From Bradysia coprophila (Eukaryota; Arthropoda; Insecta; Diptera; Sciaridae): 64,000 nt of DNA. Location of the stretch: positions 2,294,001-2,358,000 of the forward strand of contig NW_023503972.1 in NCBI RefSeq assembly GCF_014529535.1, read 5' to 3'. Positions 11,024-22,639 of this stretch are shown in pieces (position 1 is the first letter of the stretch; every line of letters begins with the position of its first letter). The notes under the pieces were generated by a model. It saw nothing but the letters and a program-made list of their open reading frames with translations, ran no database searches and was not told where the DNA came from. The position numbers were made by a program, and so were the translations under genes.

Positions 11024-13488
11024 TATTTAAGGTTTTATAGAAGATTATTGGCTTGTATGGACACAATGAGCTAATTGTTGAGTATGAGAACTATCCGTTC
11101 ATGTGCTATAAGACTAAGATTTGTATGCTTTAAAAAAGTTCAAAAAATCCAAAACCCAAAAAAGTTTTGAGTCAGAAGAGTAAGTCATCAAACCGAGGGG
11201 TGACGCACTTCCATTTAATCCATTAAATCCATTTAATCCAAAAAAATTTTTAGTTTTACAGAAATAATTAGGCTACCCACCTGAAAAATTTGTAAAGTAA
11301 TTGCGAAAAATAGATTTGCACGATCCCCAGCTCGTTTAAGTACTCGTGAGGTATAGGATTTTTTTTTGTTAAAAATGGTATTAAATTTATTTAATCCATT
11401 TAATCCACTTTACACCAAAAACTCCTAAAAGTGAATTTTTTCGCTTTTTAACATTGTAGTATGAGTTGTAGTACGTGGTTCGATCAAAATCAACAATTTT
11501 TAAGACTTTTACAGTATTTGGTAAAATGAACTTTTTTCCAATTTAATCCATTTAATCCATTTTTTTTTCCATTTAATCCATTAAATCCATTTAATCTAGA
11601 AGTGAGTCACCCCTCGCATCAAACCTTGATGTCATTACAAATTCATGAATCTCGCCAGGTTCAGTGAGCGAACCTAAGGCTGTTTACCTTGCTATTGTGT
11701 TAGGCAAGAAACAACTTTGTGATTTGAGTATTTTGAAAAAGCTTGGAAAGTTCATCAAAGTACGCTATTGAGCGCAAAAAAATTTGATTCACTTAATCTA
11801 GCTATAATCGTGAAACAAGCGGTAGTATACTTGGAACAACGCACTGTCTATAGCACCGAAACTAGCACCGGTCAGTTTCGGTGCTTGTCAGTGCTATGCT
11901 TGGAACTATTGTTTTTTTGGGTTCAATAGCGTACTTTGGTGACCTTTTCCAAGCACTTTCAAAGTGTGCAAATAGGAAATTCAAGCCCTCTGAAATGAAG
12001 GCTACGTTGGCGTACCCTTCAATGCTTTTCAAATCGCACAGGTTACCAAACGTCGTCGAAATGTTAACTACAGTAGCTTTATGTATTTAGTTACTATCAT
12101 TACTTACATGTATTGGAGGTGCGCATATCTACCGTGACATTAATGGCGAATGGCCAGGATGGTAAATCGGGCGAGTAGTTGTTATATTTTATGACACGTT
12201 TTACTTCAACTGTTTCTATGTAGGCCAAACGATTCAATTTTGCGCCAAGTACTGTTTAAACGAAAATATTTTTAATCCCGCAGACACACACGCCTCTTAC
12301 GAGATTACCCAAACGATAGCTGTATCTCGGATTATCATCTTCTGAAAAGAGTATCTCGACCACCGGATTGTCGGCAATATCCAATTCCTTTTGCTTCTCA
12401 GTTTGGTTATGGTTGTAGTTGAGTTTGTTTCTGTAGTAATCAATTTCGATAATTGTGGACATGCGTATTAATTTCTTGGTATAGGATTTATCCTTAAAAT
12501 CGTCCAAGGGAATGAATTCATCAAAATCTTCTGTGATGTTTAATACTCTACAGGCTCCTAAAATGATAATGAGGAAAAATTTAGTTGCGAAGAGCGAGAA
12601 GCGACATAATTGGCTGAAGAAGTGTAAACGTTTACTCAGTCTTGGAGCTGCGGGAAACGATCGGTATGTAATGTAATTAGATACCACTCTTTTTTATTGA
12701 TGTGATTAACATGATTAACCAGTGATTAACATTATGACGAATTGGTGATTAGCCAGTATTTGTCCGGTGGAACCGTCGCAAAACTACAAATAACCGTTTG
12801 GATTCACAAAACTTATGTTTCTCATCAACAGATTAACTGATTAACTATGTTAATCACAAAATAGTGGTTTCCCCCTCGGTAGACACCATATTACACCATA
12901 TTAGTAAACTTTTTTTTATCACATACGCGCGGTGTTCGGATGTCAAAATAACTTACCTAGAAGAATAATTCAAAAATTACACTTCAGGTCTATGTTGTTG
13001 TCTCGTTTTCGCTTATGTGATAAAATAGAGTACACACTTCTCACTATCAGTCTCGGCAAGCCTCGACTTCTTCGTGACAAGTGTGTAATATATAATAAAT
13101 GAGAGCAGGAGTTGATTTACGGTTAAAAAAAACTGTTATAATGCATGGTTTAGTGCACACATTTTATAAATTTTAAAACAAAATTTTTATTGGTAACACA
13201 AAGGTCGGGCAATTTCCGTTATTTCGCATTTTTAAAATTTAATATTAATAATTGTCATAGTATAAGGTAAAAGCAAAATAAAATGATCGAGTCTGGCTTT
13301 TGACAATTGAATTTCAATTGTCAAAAAGCAGACTCGATCAATTTATTTGGCGTTCATTTTTGAACGTCCTTGAAAGTAAAAAGAAACCAACCTGATTTTC
13401 TTATCACACACTCAGATTTCTTTTCAACCGAAAATACAGCCTCGAACGTTCCGAAAAAAATAAAAGCAAAAACTAATCGACGATTCAT
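9019..13488 (-). CDS. Secreted protein with two Methyltransf_FA-like domains and an acidic Ser/Thr tail (paralogue B)
   Basis: Eight exons on the minus strand (13488-13392, 12557-12309, 12251-12108, 10984-10896, 10834-10720, 10663-10472, 10407-10264, 9839-9019) give 616 aa with consistent phases. The start MNRRLVFAFIFFGTFEAVFS is a signal peptide. Domain 1 shows YSYRLVLGAKLNRLAY near aa 110 and DLKVYTRNGDGFDRKEPFL near 166. Domain 2 shows YIRITIGDDE near 292 and NISIHDHSDTSIGPL near 346. Intron positions and phase 1 within the domain match paralogue A, which supports common descent and the splice model. The last 230 residues are a low-complexity Ser/Thr/Glu tail with a degenerate duplicated block (DSSTKRLDEE, then DSTTIRLDEE) and acidic runs, suggesting a heavily O-glycosylated extracellular region. 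Intron 1 (834 nt) and intron 3 (1123 nt) are expanded by MITEs; the others except intron 7 (424 nt) are 56-64 nt. A secreted, non-enzymatic role is inference. Confidence 0.75.
10992..11018. repeat. (GA)n microsatellite beside a splice acceptor
   Basis: On the minus strand it is a CT run directly upstream of the ttatttag acceptor of paralogue B exon 4, so it acts as the polypyrimidine tract. Confidence 0.85.
11195..11616. mobile_element. 422-bp TIR element with 9-bp TSD and ATCCATTTA-rich interior
   Basis: Ends GAGGGGTGACGCACTTC and GAAGTGAGTCACCCCTCG. TSD CATCAAACC at 11186-11194 and 11617-11625. The interior carries three clusters of ccatttaatcc repeats. Lies in intron 3 of paralogue B. Confidence 0.85.
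11733..11962. mobile_element. TIR element in intron 3 of paralogue B
   Basis: Inverted ends of about 40 bp contain gcttggaaag and tcaaagtacgctattga with complements at 11922-11962. A small inner palindrome around agcaccgaaac is present. Confidence 0.65.
12705..12860. repeat. Inverted repeat of gattaac motifs
   Basis: gtgattaacatgattaac at the left and gattaactatgttaatcac at the right; in paralogue B intron 1. Confidence 0.5.
12920..13093 (-). repeat. Dispersed repeat family, copy 1
   Basis: Runs cacatacgcgcggtgttcgg ... gacaacaagtgt-type end tcttcgtgacaagtgtgtaa. Plus-oriented copies lie at 47729-47884 and 56146-56296. Confidence 0.75.
13284..13340. repeat. Perfect short hairpin
   Basis: tgatcgagtctg-cttttgaca and complement around a central aattgaaatttcaatt-like palindrome. 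Confidence 0.75.
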
Positions 13489-14563
13489 ATTTTTCGCAAG
13501 ATTATCTGTAGACAGTAGAGCGGTGTCCGAACGACTGGTATGCTAAACAGATGCTGAGACTCATTTACCAGGTTTTTATGCGAGATTATAATTTTGACTC
13601 TCGTGCAGACAATAACATTTTGATAGTCTGCTGTCTTTCCGTATTCAACATAAAATCGGCTACAAAAAAATGCATAAATGATTTCAAGACCAGTTTCCAG
13701 GCAAGGCAAATTTGTAGACTCGTACGATCAGTATTAAAATTTTAAACGTAAATAGGAAATAGATGTTTGGAAGCTAACTGAAAAACGTTATGTTCAATAC
13801 ACACAGCAGAACGAGGACCAATTCGTGGCTTCACCAATGTCTGGTGTGACAGAGTTCTGCTATTGTTATTTTAGTATATTTCGCCATGAAACTGCAAATG
13901 TTGCGCGGCTTGTGTGTACTACATTTACTTAAAAGTTTTACCAAAGTGAAGTTGCTTCACATGAAAATAAGCTACAGCGAATAAAGTACTGTGAGCCGAT
14001 GAAATCGATCCAACAAATAGGAACCGATTCGAGGATCTTTTTTATTTTGATACTCGAATAAGGAGTTGTCACGTACTTATATAGATCATCTTCAAGTTAC
14101 GGTACTTTCAAACCTATCCTCAGATTAGTTTCGTTGTGTTTTATTTAACACAAATTTTTATGCCAAAAAAGAGCCGCCATTTGAGTACTAAAGGCGGCGG
14201 TTCAGAATCTCTCGTTCAAATAAAAATAATTTTAACGTAGATGGTAGTACTTAACGTGGATGGCATTACAAAGGGCTTAAAGATGATCTTTATGAGTAAC
14301 TATCAGTTAACATGCTTAGGAGTGGCCGTTCTTTGTACTCTCATTCATGTAACAATGTCAAATTAACAAACATTTTAACATCGAGACAGGCGTACGAGCT
14401 TCTTGTTGATTTTTTCTTCCTTTCTCCTACACTTTTTACAACCATGAAGAACTTGTTTGATATACGCAGAGGCTAATACTTAATATCATAAATGTTTCAG
14501 TCTATTCCTAAATTCTGTGATGAACGGATACTTAACTGAACCGTATTGTCGTGTCTGTTGACT
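13489..14563. other. Divergent intergenic region between paralogue B and the SLC46-type gene
   Basis: This 1.1 kb must hold the promoters of both genes. I see no clear TATA or initiator context, only a short stem gccgccatttgag-actaaa-ggcggc near 14172-14203. Confidence 0.4.
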
Positions 14564-17500
14564 ATGGAAAATTCGGAAGAACCTAAAACCGACGTTGAGG
14601 CAGAGCCAGCGAAACCAACCCTAATTGAAAGATTGAAGGCAAAGCGATGGACTTTTAAAGTGAAAAATAACTTAACGCAATATGTAACCGTGGAGCCGCT
14701 CATTTGTTTCTACATGTTTCAAATATTTCTGCTATCATTAATTGAACCGTATCTTTTCCATAAGGTTAAAGTGCTACAAAGGTTATAATACAATTTGACA
14801 ATATATCGCTTTACAGGCGTGCCTTAGTCTTCCTGATGAGAATGCATACTTTTGCGATGTGATCACCATCAGTCAAAATGAGTTTGACAAGGTTTTTATA
14901 TGCTCAGAGAATGAAATTGATTGAATTTAATTCGATTTTATTGTTTTAAAGCCATGTGCATCCTTCTATCGCCTTAAAGTTTATTGCAAAGGGTTCGGTA
15001 ACGATACGGCAGAAGTAGACTGTGAAGATATCATCGACATGTATGAGGACAACGCAACAGCAGTATTTGTGAAACCGGAAGATTACAGGTTTTGTCAAAT
15101 TATCGGAAACACTACAACCAATGCATACACTGGTATTGAGTCGCTGGTTGGTACATCAGGTATTGCTTAAACCATAGCACTGAACCAAAGACGAGATCAG
15201 TTTTTTTTTTGACGAACATTTGGCCTCTCTAACATGATCAATATGCCACAAAATAAACATCCGCAAGTATAAATTTAATTAGAGCATCTAAACTGGCAAA
15301 AATTTTACTTATATGTGATATAATTTTCGTCTCTCTGTCGAAGCGATGTCGCAGGCGCCAAATTATCATCTCTCTGATGTGGACACGTAGTTCATTTCGA
15401 ACAGATTTTTAGAAATTCGCACAAACAATAGATTGTGGAAATTGTTATCGTCACTGCCTTCGAGTCGGTCTTTTGAGATACGAAATAACACGTTGCCGGT
15501 TATTGTGACCTGTCAACTTTAGGCACACCGGAAAGTGCTAAGGGAGTCGAGGAATACCTCCAGATAAATTTCTAAAAATCAAAAATTTTACTTTTGATTT
15601 TTAGAAATTTATTTGGAGGTATTCCTCGACCCCCTTAGCACTTTCCGGTGTGCCTAAACTGCCTGCTCGAGCATTATCCCCTAAATTTCATTTGTTATAT
15701 AGGTACCAAAAAGCCACATACAGACGTTATTCTTGATCATCTCCAGGTGGCGAAAAATCAGAATTTGAAAATTTTCGGCCAAAAAGATCAATTTTTTCAT
15801 ATTGAAAATTATGGAAAATCCGGGAAAATCGGACCTCGGCGAAAATTGATGACTCACAAAAACTCGGCCAGCAAACTTTTTCTTTCTTTTATATATGTTA
15901 GAGTAGACCTCATAAAACGATAAAATGCTTATTTAAGGTTTAATGGATTTTACATGCTGAGGGCTTCGAAAGTAGTTCTTGAAACATGAAAAGTATTTTT
16001 CTCCTTCCAATATGAAAAATACTATTCGTACCACGGACTAAACGTCTTTTTTAGCGTATTCGATTCCAGACCTCGCCTTCGGCTCTGTCTGGAAACCTCT
16101 CACACGCTAAAAAAGACCTTTAGTCCTAGGTACAAAATGTACTATTACATGACTAGGGATAAAAAGCTGAAAAGTAGAGTTTTCGTGTGAAAACACACGA
16201 AAACGAGACTTCATTTTTATCCCGAGTTACGTAATGGATTTTACATGCTGAGAGCGTCGAAAGTAGTGCTTGAAACATGAAAAGTACGGTTTTCGATGCA
16301 TGTAGCATGTAAAAAAATTTACAACCTGGTCTTGGTGGTTGTTTTGATTTTTCGCCACCTGGAGATGATCAAGAGAAACGTTTGTATGTGGCTTTTTGGA
16401 ACCTATAAGCCACTACAATTGTTTCTGGATGGGTCCATTTCCTATCCCACAAAATCGACCACCTCTACTGAACCTGACCTGATGACCTGAATTAATTTAA
16501 AACGGCTTTTCTTTATGCAATCGCAAAATCTTTAGACTGAAATACCTTAATAGACTTAGGCTCGGATCGAGTCTACTTCAGATCAGACAAACTAAGCACT
16601 ATAGCCTTGCAGAAAGATCGAATGGAATCCAAATGTAGCATAATTTGTAGAGGAAGCTTCTGGCTTTCTGTTACACATTCCGTGACGTCTTCAAAGAGAA
16701 ATATCTAAACAGGTCAACTTCGCGCTCATATTTTATAATGACAGCATAGTATGGTTGTGTACGTCGGTCCCTCTGGCAAAATATCTGTTCTTGTTCTTGG
16801 CTTTGTGCTATGCTTAAACTTAAATCACGACACAGTAAATAAGTGTCTAGTAGAGTTATTGAAATAATGTTTTCAGCTTACGTAATGCAGTTCCTCGTCG
16901 TTATGATTGTATCAATATGGAGCGACAAATACAGCAAGCGAAAGATTTGCCTCATACTGCCAATTCTCGGCCAACTTATAATTAGCATCCGTAAAGACTT
17001 TTTAATTTTAATTATTGATTATTGTCAGACTATAACCTGTTCTTCCAGTTAATTTGCATGGTGCCCTAAGTAATGCATTATCTTTTGAACTGATCAATAA
17101 TGCCACAAGATATATTGAATCGCTGTCGGGCGGATTGTCTTTGTTTTTATTCGGCTGTTTTAGTTACATGACTAACGATGCGATTCGACAAAAGTTGTTG
17201 TTTAGGTAACACGATCTACATTTCAGTTTTCTTGATCGACCGACATTGATTGGCACAACTTATTTCTTGCAGATTTGGAATTATAAGTAGTGTTCTGACA
17301 GTCTACCGTTACATCCCCTATGTATACGACACCGTGTACCAATACTATCATAATCAGGATTCCTACATAAGTATGGCTTTGATATTTTATTTATTTCGTT
17401 ATTTTTAAACATTTCAATTTTATGCACAGTTCTCATTTCATTAAATTTAACGCTCAACATCGTGTGCTTATTTTATGTGAAAGTTATTCTAAATGAATCC

Positions 17501-20500
17501 AAGGATAAGGTTATGAACGAATCGGACAACGAATCAATTTTGGCATCAGTAAATAATGACCCTGCACCCAGCATCAGTAATGGTAAAGGCAGTACAACTC
17601 GAAAAACTAAAAGAAAAAAATTGGCGAAAGCTTTTTCGTAAGTTAATTGTAACTCTACAATAGATGTAAGGACTTGAAAGTGACTCACGGTGCGGTTGAA
17701 CAACTTTTTTTTCGAAAAGTTCGTAAACATGGGGTTTTCTTGTTAAAAATGATTGGGGTGATCCTAACGATTATTTTTCTCCTAAATTTAAAATGTTTTG
17801 CCGGGGCCTTCTCGAGAAAAGTTGATTTATCTTAAAAAAGTGAGTCAAAAATGGCCCTTTGTGAAATGTTTTCTACTAGGAAAGCTAGTTAATGTATTTT
17901 TTTGGTTTTATAAGCATAATTTCATGAAGTAGAGACTTAAACGTTTACAACGGTACCTTACACACCATATTCGAACCTTTGATATATGATTGGAATCCCG
18001 TTTTGGACGAACTTTAAAGAAATTTCGATGGTTATGTGGGTTTTCCCGGTACTTTTTTAGCTAATAGGTCCGAGCTATTTTTTTTTATAAAGATGACATC
18101 CATACCTTTCGATTGATACCAAACAAGACATATAAAGACTCGACTAAGGGAGCCGGAACTGATTTCCTCTAGAGAAATAACGATTGTTTATGAAATAATG
18201 GAACTCGGTAAAGTGTTTTACAGCAGGAAATCTCATTTATTCAATTTTTTAGGTTTCTTATTTCTTTTGCAAGAGAAAGAGACTCTAACCTTCACAACAG
18301 TACCCTACACACGCTATTTAAACTTTTGGACCAGGAGTAGGATCACTTTCTTCGAGCAGTTTTAAGGGAGTTACAAACATGTTGCATAAAAAAAAAGTTG
18401 GTTTTATACACAAATTTAGTATCAAAAGTCCAAAAGTTCAAAAGTCCATTTGGTCCAAAAGTTTAAATAGCGTGTGTAGGGTACTGTTGTGAAGGTTAGA
18501 GTCTCGTTCTCTTGCAAAAGTAATAAGAAACCTAAAAAATTGAATTAATGAGATTTCCTGCTGTAAAACACTTTACCGAGTTCCATTATTTCATAAACAA
18601 TCGTTATTTCTCGAGAGGAAATCAGTTCCGGCTCCCTTAGTCGAGTCTTTATATGTCTTGTTTGGTATCAATCGAAAGGTATGGATGTTATCTTTATGAA
18701 ACCATTGAAAAAAAAAATAGCTCGGACCTATTAGCTAAAAAAAATACCGGGAAAACCCACATAACCATCGAAATTTCCTTAAAGTTCGTCAATAACGGGA
18801 TTCCAATCATATATCAAAGGTTCGAATAGGGTGTGTAAGGTACCGTTGTAAAGGTTTGAGTCTCTTCTTCGTAAAATTATGCTTATAAAACCAAAAAAAA
18901 TACATTAACTAGCTTTCCTAGTAGAAAACATTTCACAAAGGGCCATTTTTGACTCATTTTTTTAAGATAAATCAACTTTTCTCGAGAAGGCCTCGTCAAA
19001 ACATTTTAAATTTAGGAGAAAAATAATCGTTAGGATCACTTCAATCATTTTTAACAAGAAAACCGCATGTTTACGAACTTTTCGAAAAAAAGTTGTTCAA
19101 CCGCACCGTGGACTTAGTAATTTATGAGTGCAGTAAGTTTCGGTGTCGTCAATGCTCTCTTTAGCACCGATACTCTTTTTCGTTTTTGAAAATCAGTTGT
19201 ATGAGTTTGTAAGTTTGTTGTTCGGACAAGTGTTACCTCTGCGGAACGAGCCGAAGGCGAGTGCGGTAATCATACAAGCCAAAACAATAATTTACAAGCA
19301 ATTAAGTAAGATATTCTACATGCTTGTGCACGGTAAGTGCACTGTCACTGTCACAAACAGTGAAGTACAGTGTACCTTACCGTACAAGTATGTAAAACGG
19401 ATATGCAAGGAAAATTGCACACACTAGATACGTTTGTCTACTGCAATAAAATACGGATTAACGAGCAATTGTCTAGATGAACGTTATTTAAATTTCATTT
19501 TATCAATATCCAAGAGTGTGTCGTCGGACACCTACTGTTCTCTCATTTATAAAAAAAAGTTTATGAAGGAAAGAAGAAAAGGTGTCAGAGGAATCATTCT
19601 TGTCCGAGGATTGGTACGCTTACCCTATTATGGTTATCGTAATTTTCACTTATAATTATGAATTGATGACAACACACTTATTTACCTATCATTTACCCTT
19701 AGTCGATCGTAGTTATGCAAATTATTACTACTCATTTTCACGTGCATTATCACAACTTTTAGCGCATTTTTCATTTTAGCTTAGATGTTATATGGGATTA
19801 CATTTTGATAGTGTTCAAGAAACGTTTTCACACTGGTCGACTTATAATCATCCTTTTCCTTGGAATCGTATTCATAGGCAATACATCCATATATGGTGCG
19901 TATTGCTATAATCACAGAAGCATTATTTGATGAAATGTTTAAAATCAATTGTTGAATTGTTGTGTCAGCATTCTTCTCTAACGTTTTGATTTTTAAGATG
20001 AACGGTTTAAGTTGACTATTCCTTGGTTTTCATTTGATGTTATCGACGTCGATGGTGGTATGTTATGCTTACCTTTATGCAGCAAAAAAAAAAAAACTTT
20101 AATGCAATCGGTTCATTATTTTCAGTTATTTTCTTAATTATTTCCTTAAATATGTTGCTATCCAAAATATCGGACGTTACCATTGCTATACTCGTAATAG
20201 GAATTCCGACACTCGCGAGACTACTTATGGTAAGCATTAAAATGAAAAATTCTTCTACAGTGAACGACATCTCAAATGTCTCACTGTCATTTTTTTCAGA
20301 GAATGTCATTGTGAATTTGCAATGACACAATAAAATTCTCAGAAAAATTTGACAGTGAGACATTTGAGATGTCGTTCACTGTACATTCACTCAATAAATT
20401 GTTTTTAGGTAATTTTGAACATGATGTTCGATAGCATTGATATAGATGTATCGGATACGTCTGGTACCGACTTTTACACTCCATTCAAACGAATCGCTTC

Positions 20501-20996
20501 TTGTTCGCTGTTGCTTGCGTATGTCGACAAAAACGAAAGTACTTGAATCGATGTTTTAGAGAATTTTTTAACTCAACGCAATTTACTTTGCAGCTCGAAT
20601 TTTCCTTATTGTTCAAGCAACTGCATATTTAGCGAAAGTTGGGTTTCAGTTTGTATATTATCAAAATAATCCAAGATATATTGATTTTATTATTGAGATG
20701 TGGATGATTTTTGGAATGCCAGTGCTACAGTTTATTGGTTTGGGGTAAACATGACTCATAAAAATGTTGGTTTCATTTATAGTTTCAATTTACATTTTAG
20801 GGTTCTATACAAAATCGGTAAAAATTATGCAAAATTTGCATCAGAGCACCTGCCCACAAAGAAGACTACAGAAGACATTACAAGAAATCCATGGAGTTTT
20901 ATTCAACCGGTTAATTTTGAAATTAAAAATGGGACCGACAAGGAACAGCTATCTCCAGCAGCGTCGAAAGAGGACGAACACTCAACAGATTTGTGA
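14564..20996 (+). CDS. SLC46-type major facilitator superfamily transporter (proton-coupled folate transporter-like)
   Basis: Thirteen exons (14564-14764, 14817-14891, 14952-15159, 16877-16990, 17049-17205, 17273-17370, 17430-17637, 19780-19895, 19998-20057, 20126-20229, 20409-20538, 20594-20744, 20801-20996) give 605 aa with all phases matching. The start is MENSEEPK. The first membrane helix is TVEPLICFYMFQIFLLSLI, followed by a Cys-containing, glycosylatable first outer loop (exons 2-3), then helix 2 and the MFS motif-A-like SDKYSKRK. A long basic central loop is encoded by exon 7. Exons 8-12 carry helices 7-12, including DVTIAILVIGIPTL and FKRIASC followed by NETRIFLIVQA. The C-terminal tail is polar. 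This order fits the SLC46 group (folate, and in some members other solutes); the substrate here is unknown. Intron 3 holds a 1640-bp TIR element, intron 7 a 1425-bp foldback and intron 10 a 126-bp MITE. An apparent frame clash at exon 11 disappears with the donor at 20539. Confidence 0.82.
15516..15660. repeat. Palindromic MITE, copy 1
   Basis: Arms share cacaccggaaagtgctaag and tcgaggaatacctcca. The inner part (gaggaatacctcc, aaatttctaaaaatc) also forms 22328-22541, but the outer arms differ. Confidence 0.75.
16020..16146. repeat. GC-tipped hairpin, family A, copy 1
   Basis: Arms gtacc--ggactaaa-gtcttt then ttagcgt, inner stem ttccagac/gtctggaa, tip ctcgccttcggctc. TACTATT at both edges. 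Same family as 38988-39115, 55215-55280 and half of 56297-56356. Confidence 0.7.
16147..16230. repeat. GC-tipped hairpin family B relative
   Basis: Arms agggataaaaa and gaaaagtagagttttcgtgt pair with acacgaaaacgagactt and tttttatcccga; related to 4955-5090 but without its tip. Confidence 0.6.
17686..19110. mobile_element. 1425-bp foldback element in SLC46 intron 7
   Basis: Two arms of about 650 bp (17686-18336 and 18455-19110) are near-perfect inverted copies around a loop of about 120 bp. The ends read CACGGTGCGGTTGAAC and its complement. GACT flanks both ends (17682-17685 and 19111-19114) as a possible 4-bp TSD. It has no coding. In the transporter pre-mRNA it would form a very long hairpin. 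Confidence 0.85.
20257..20382. mobile_element. Tc1/mariner-like MITE in SLC46 intron 10
   Basis: TIRs of about 35 bp start CAGTGAACGACATCTCAAAT and are flanked by TA. Removing the element leaves an intron near 51 nt. A 60-bp relative is at 51342-51401. Confidence 0.8.
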
Positions 20997-21032
20997 ACTG
21001 GCAAACTCATTTACGAAAGAAGATTTTTGTTT

Positions 21033-21038
21033 AATAAA
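21033..21038 (+). terminator. Polyadenylation signal of the SLC46-type gene
   Basis: AATAAA lies 36 bp after the stop codon of the transporter gene, a plausible 3' end signal. Confidence 0.45.
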
Positions 21039-21377
21039 AATGTGGTCACAGCGAAGGTTCCTCGACTAAATGAACAAGTTCCTTTTCTTAATCTTTGTTG
21101 TTTGGTTAGTTGTTACGTTCTGATTTCTTAGAAAGTATTCGAAATACTATTGAAATTGAGTAACTTTTAATGTAAGAGTACGGTCCATTATAGCCTACTC
21201 ACTGACACTTTCATTTCTGAGGCTAATTACTTGCTTCGTCGTTCATCACCATTAAATGTAATTGGTTTAGGTTAAGATGAGTATATGTGTTAGTCTCACA
21301 AATTGGCAGTCATCGAATGTAGTCAAAGTGGAAGTGGCAGGGGATCATGAAACCGGATTTACAGTAACAGTGAATAT

Positions 21378-21745
21378 CAGTCAATATCAGTGAAGTAATG
21401 AGAAATTTCGTATCAATGGGGCAATTCCATATAAAATGTGAAAAAGTGGAATGGGAACGTAATGTGTTTTAAAAATGAAAATGAAATCTAGGTTATGCGG
21501 GATGCCTAAACATAATAGTTGAAAGTAAAACTAGAGCTATTTTTTTATTTTCTCAGAGTTTCCCATTCCCATGCTACTTGTCAAATGTATCCAAGGGCTT
21601 CAGCCCGAGATTCTTTTAATCATCGTGATACGAGCTATCAAGTTACTTCACTGATATCGTATGCTATTTTACTTTACGAGCGAGGTAGAGGAGTTTCACC
21701 TGTGACAGAAAAGTCTCATTACTTCAATAGTCAGTACTATAAAGT
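21378..21745. repeat. Palindromic region with GGGCTTCAGCCC tip
   Basis: Outer arms cagtgaagtaatgagaaat and ctcattacttca pair loosely. The inner part tccaagggcttcagcccgag matches the tip of 61171-61268. Confidence 0.45.
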
Positions 21746-21947
21746 GATCTAAATGATTAATTTATTTAGGTCACTTTGTCCCTAATGGGATAGTGACTAT
21801 TTCTGAATAAATTAAAATGTTTGGCATGTACCCTGAAAGGGCGCTCAAGTAAAATAGCCTTGGGCACTGGGAAGGTTCAATAATATTATAGAAATATTCT
21901 GTAGTAATTCACTGAATTTCGTTAAAAATTAGTTGTTTTTTACGAAA

Positions 21948-22022
21948 GTTCGATACAAACGCCATCTACTCCCTTCGTTAAAAATAAAAAATGGAATAGA
22001 AACTCGGGCCATCTGTAGTGAG
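21948..22022. repeat. Dispersed repeat, copy 1 (other copy 44289-44362)
   Basis: Both contain agttcgatacaaacgccatc and tcgggccatctgt around a tggaatagaaa block. Confidence 0.6.
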
Positions 22023-22327
22023 ATATGTAGTCAGTTTTCTAGCAGACATTCTGCATGGCTGCATATTTTGTGATTTTTCCACTTGTTTCATGACTTGACT
22101 GACAACTTCAATGGCCAATTTATTCCAAATTTTATAAATCTATTAATCATCTCGTTAGCACCAGTACTTTTAGTCACTAGTGATGAAAAGTAGTTTAATC
22201 TTCACAACTAGTGACGAAAAGTAAAGCCACCACTTAACCGATGAAGAAAAGACCCTAAAACGTCACCCAAATGAAGTATGAGAAAAAACACTTTCACTTT
22301 TTTCAGAAAGTGGTCTTATGAAAGAAC

Positions 22328-22541
22328 AGATTAACACATTCAAAATAATTGCGGCTTGTCAACTTTCTGTACCCTGGACTTTACTTAAATAGTCGTGGAA
22401 TACTTCAAAATAAATTTCTAAAAATCTAGAATTCAGTTTTGCATTTTTAGAAATTTATTTGGAGGCATTCCTCGACTATTTAAGTAAAGTCCAGGGTGCC
22501 GAAAGTTGGCAAGCCGCAATTAATTTCAATGTGTTAAGACA
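22328..22541. repeat. Palindromic MITE, copy 2
   Basis: Long arms (gattaacacattcaaaataa, ggactttacttaaatagtcg) enclose the same inner core as 15516-15660. Confidence 0.75.
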
Positions 22542-22563
22542 CTTCTCTTAAGCCACATACTCA

Positions 22564-22639
22564 TTGCAGATTGTTTGAAATGTCAACTTGATAAGAACTA
22601 TTTTTTTCTTCAAGTTGACATTTCAAACAATCTGTAATG
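22564..22639. repeat. Short hairpin
   Basis: cattgcagattgtttgaaat and its complement surround a short loop. Confidence 0.7.

Larger units (their letters stand above)
15698..16407. mobile_element. TIR element nested in the hAT-like copy 1
   Basis: About 62-bp inverted ends (tataggtaccaaaaagccac, gatcatctccaggtggcg). The interior holds hairpins 16020-16146 and 16147-16230 and two inverted tttacatgct-gagcgtcgaaag units. Confidence 0.75.
15173..16812. mobile_element. Non-autonomous TIR DNA transposon (hAT-like by TSD length), copy 1
   Basis: The ends are inverted repeats (CATAGCACTGAACCAA at the left; the right end reads CATAGCACAAAGCCAA in reverse). It is flanked by CTTAAAC (7-8 bp if the shared G counts). 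It sits 13 bp inside SLC46 intron 3; without it that intron would be about 70 nt. No transposase is visible. Other palindromic elements (15516-15660 and 15698-16407) are nested inside. A second copy with the same ends is at 47651-50180. Confidence 0.75.

Noticed and set aside
20500-20600. Apparent one-base frame clash between SLC46 exons 11 and 12
   Set aside because: It arises from choosing the donor at 20519; the donor at 20539 keeps the frame and restores NETRIFLIVQA.
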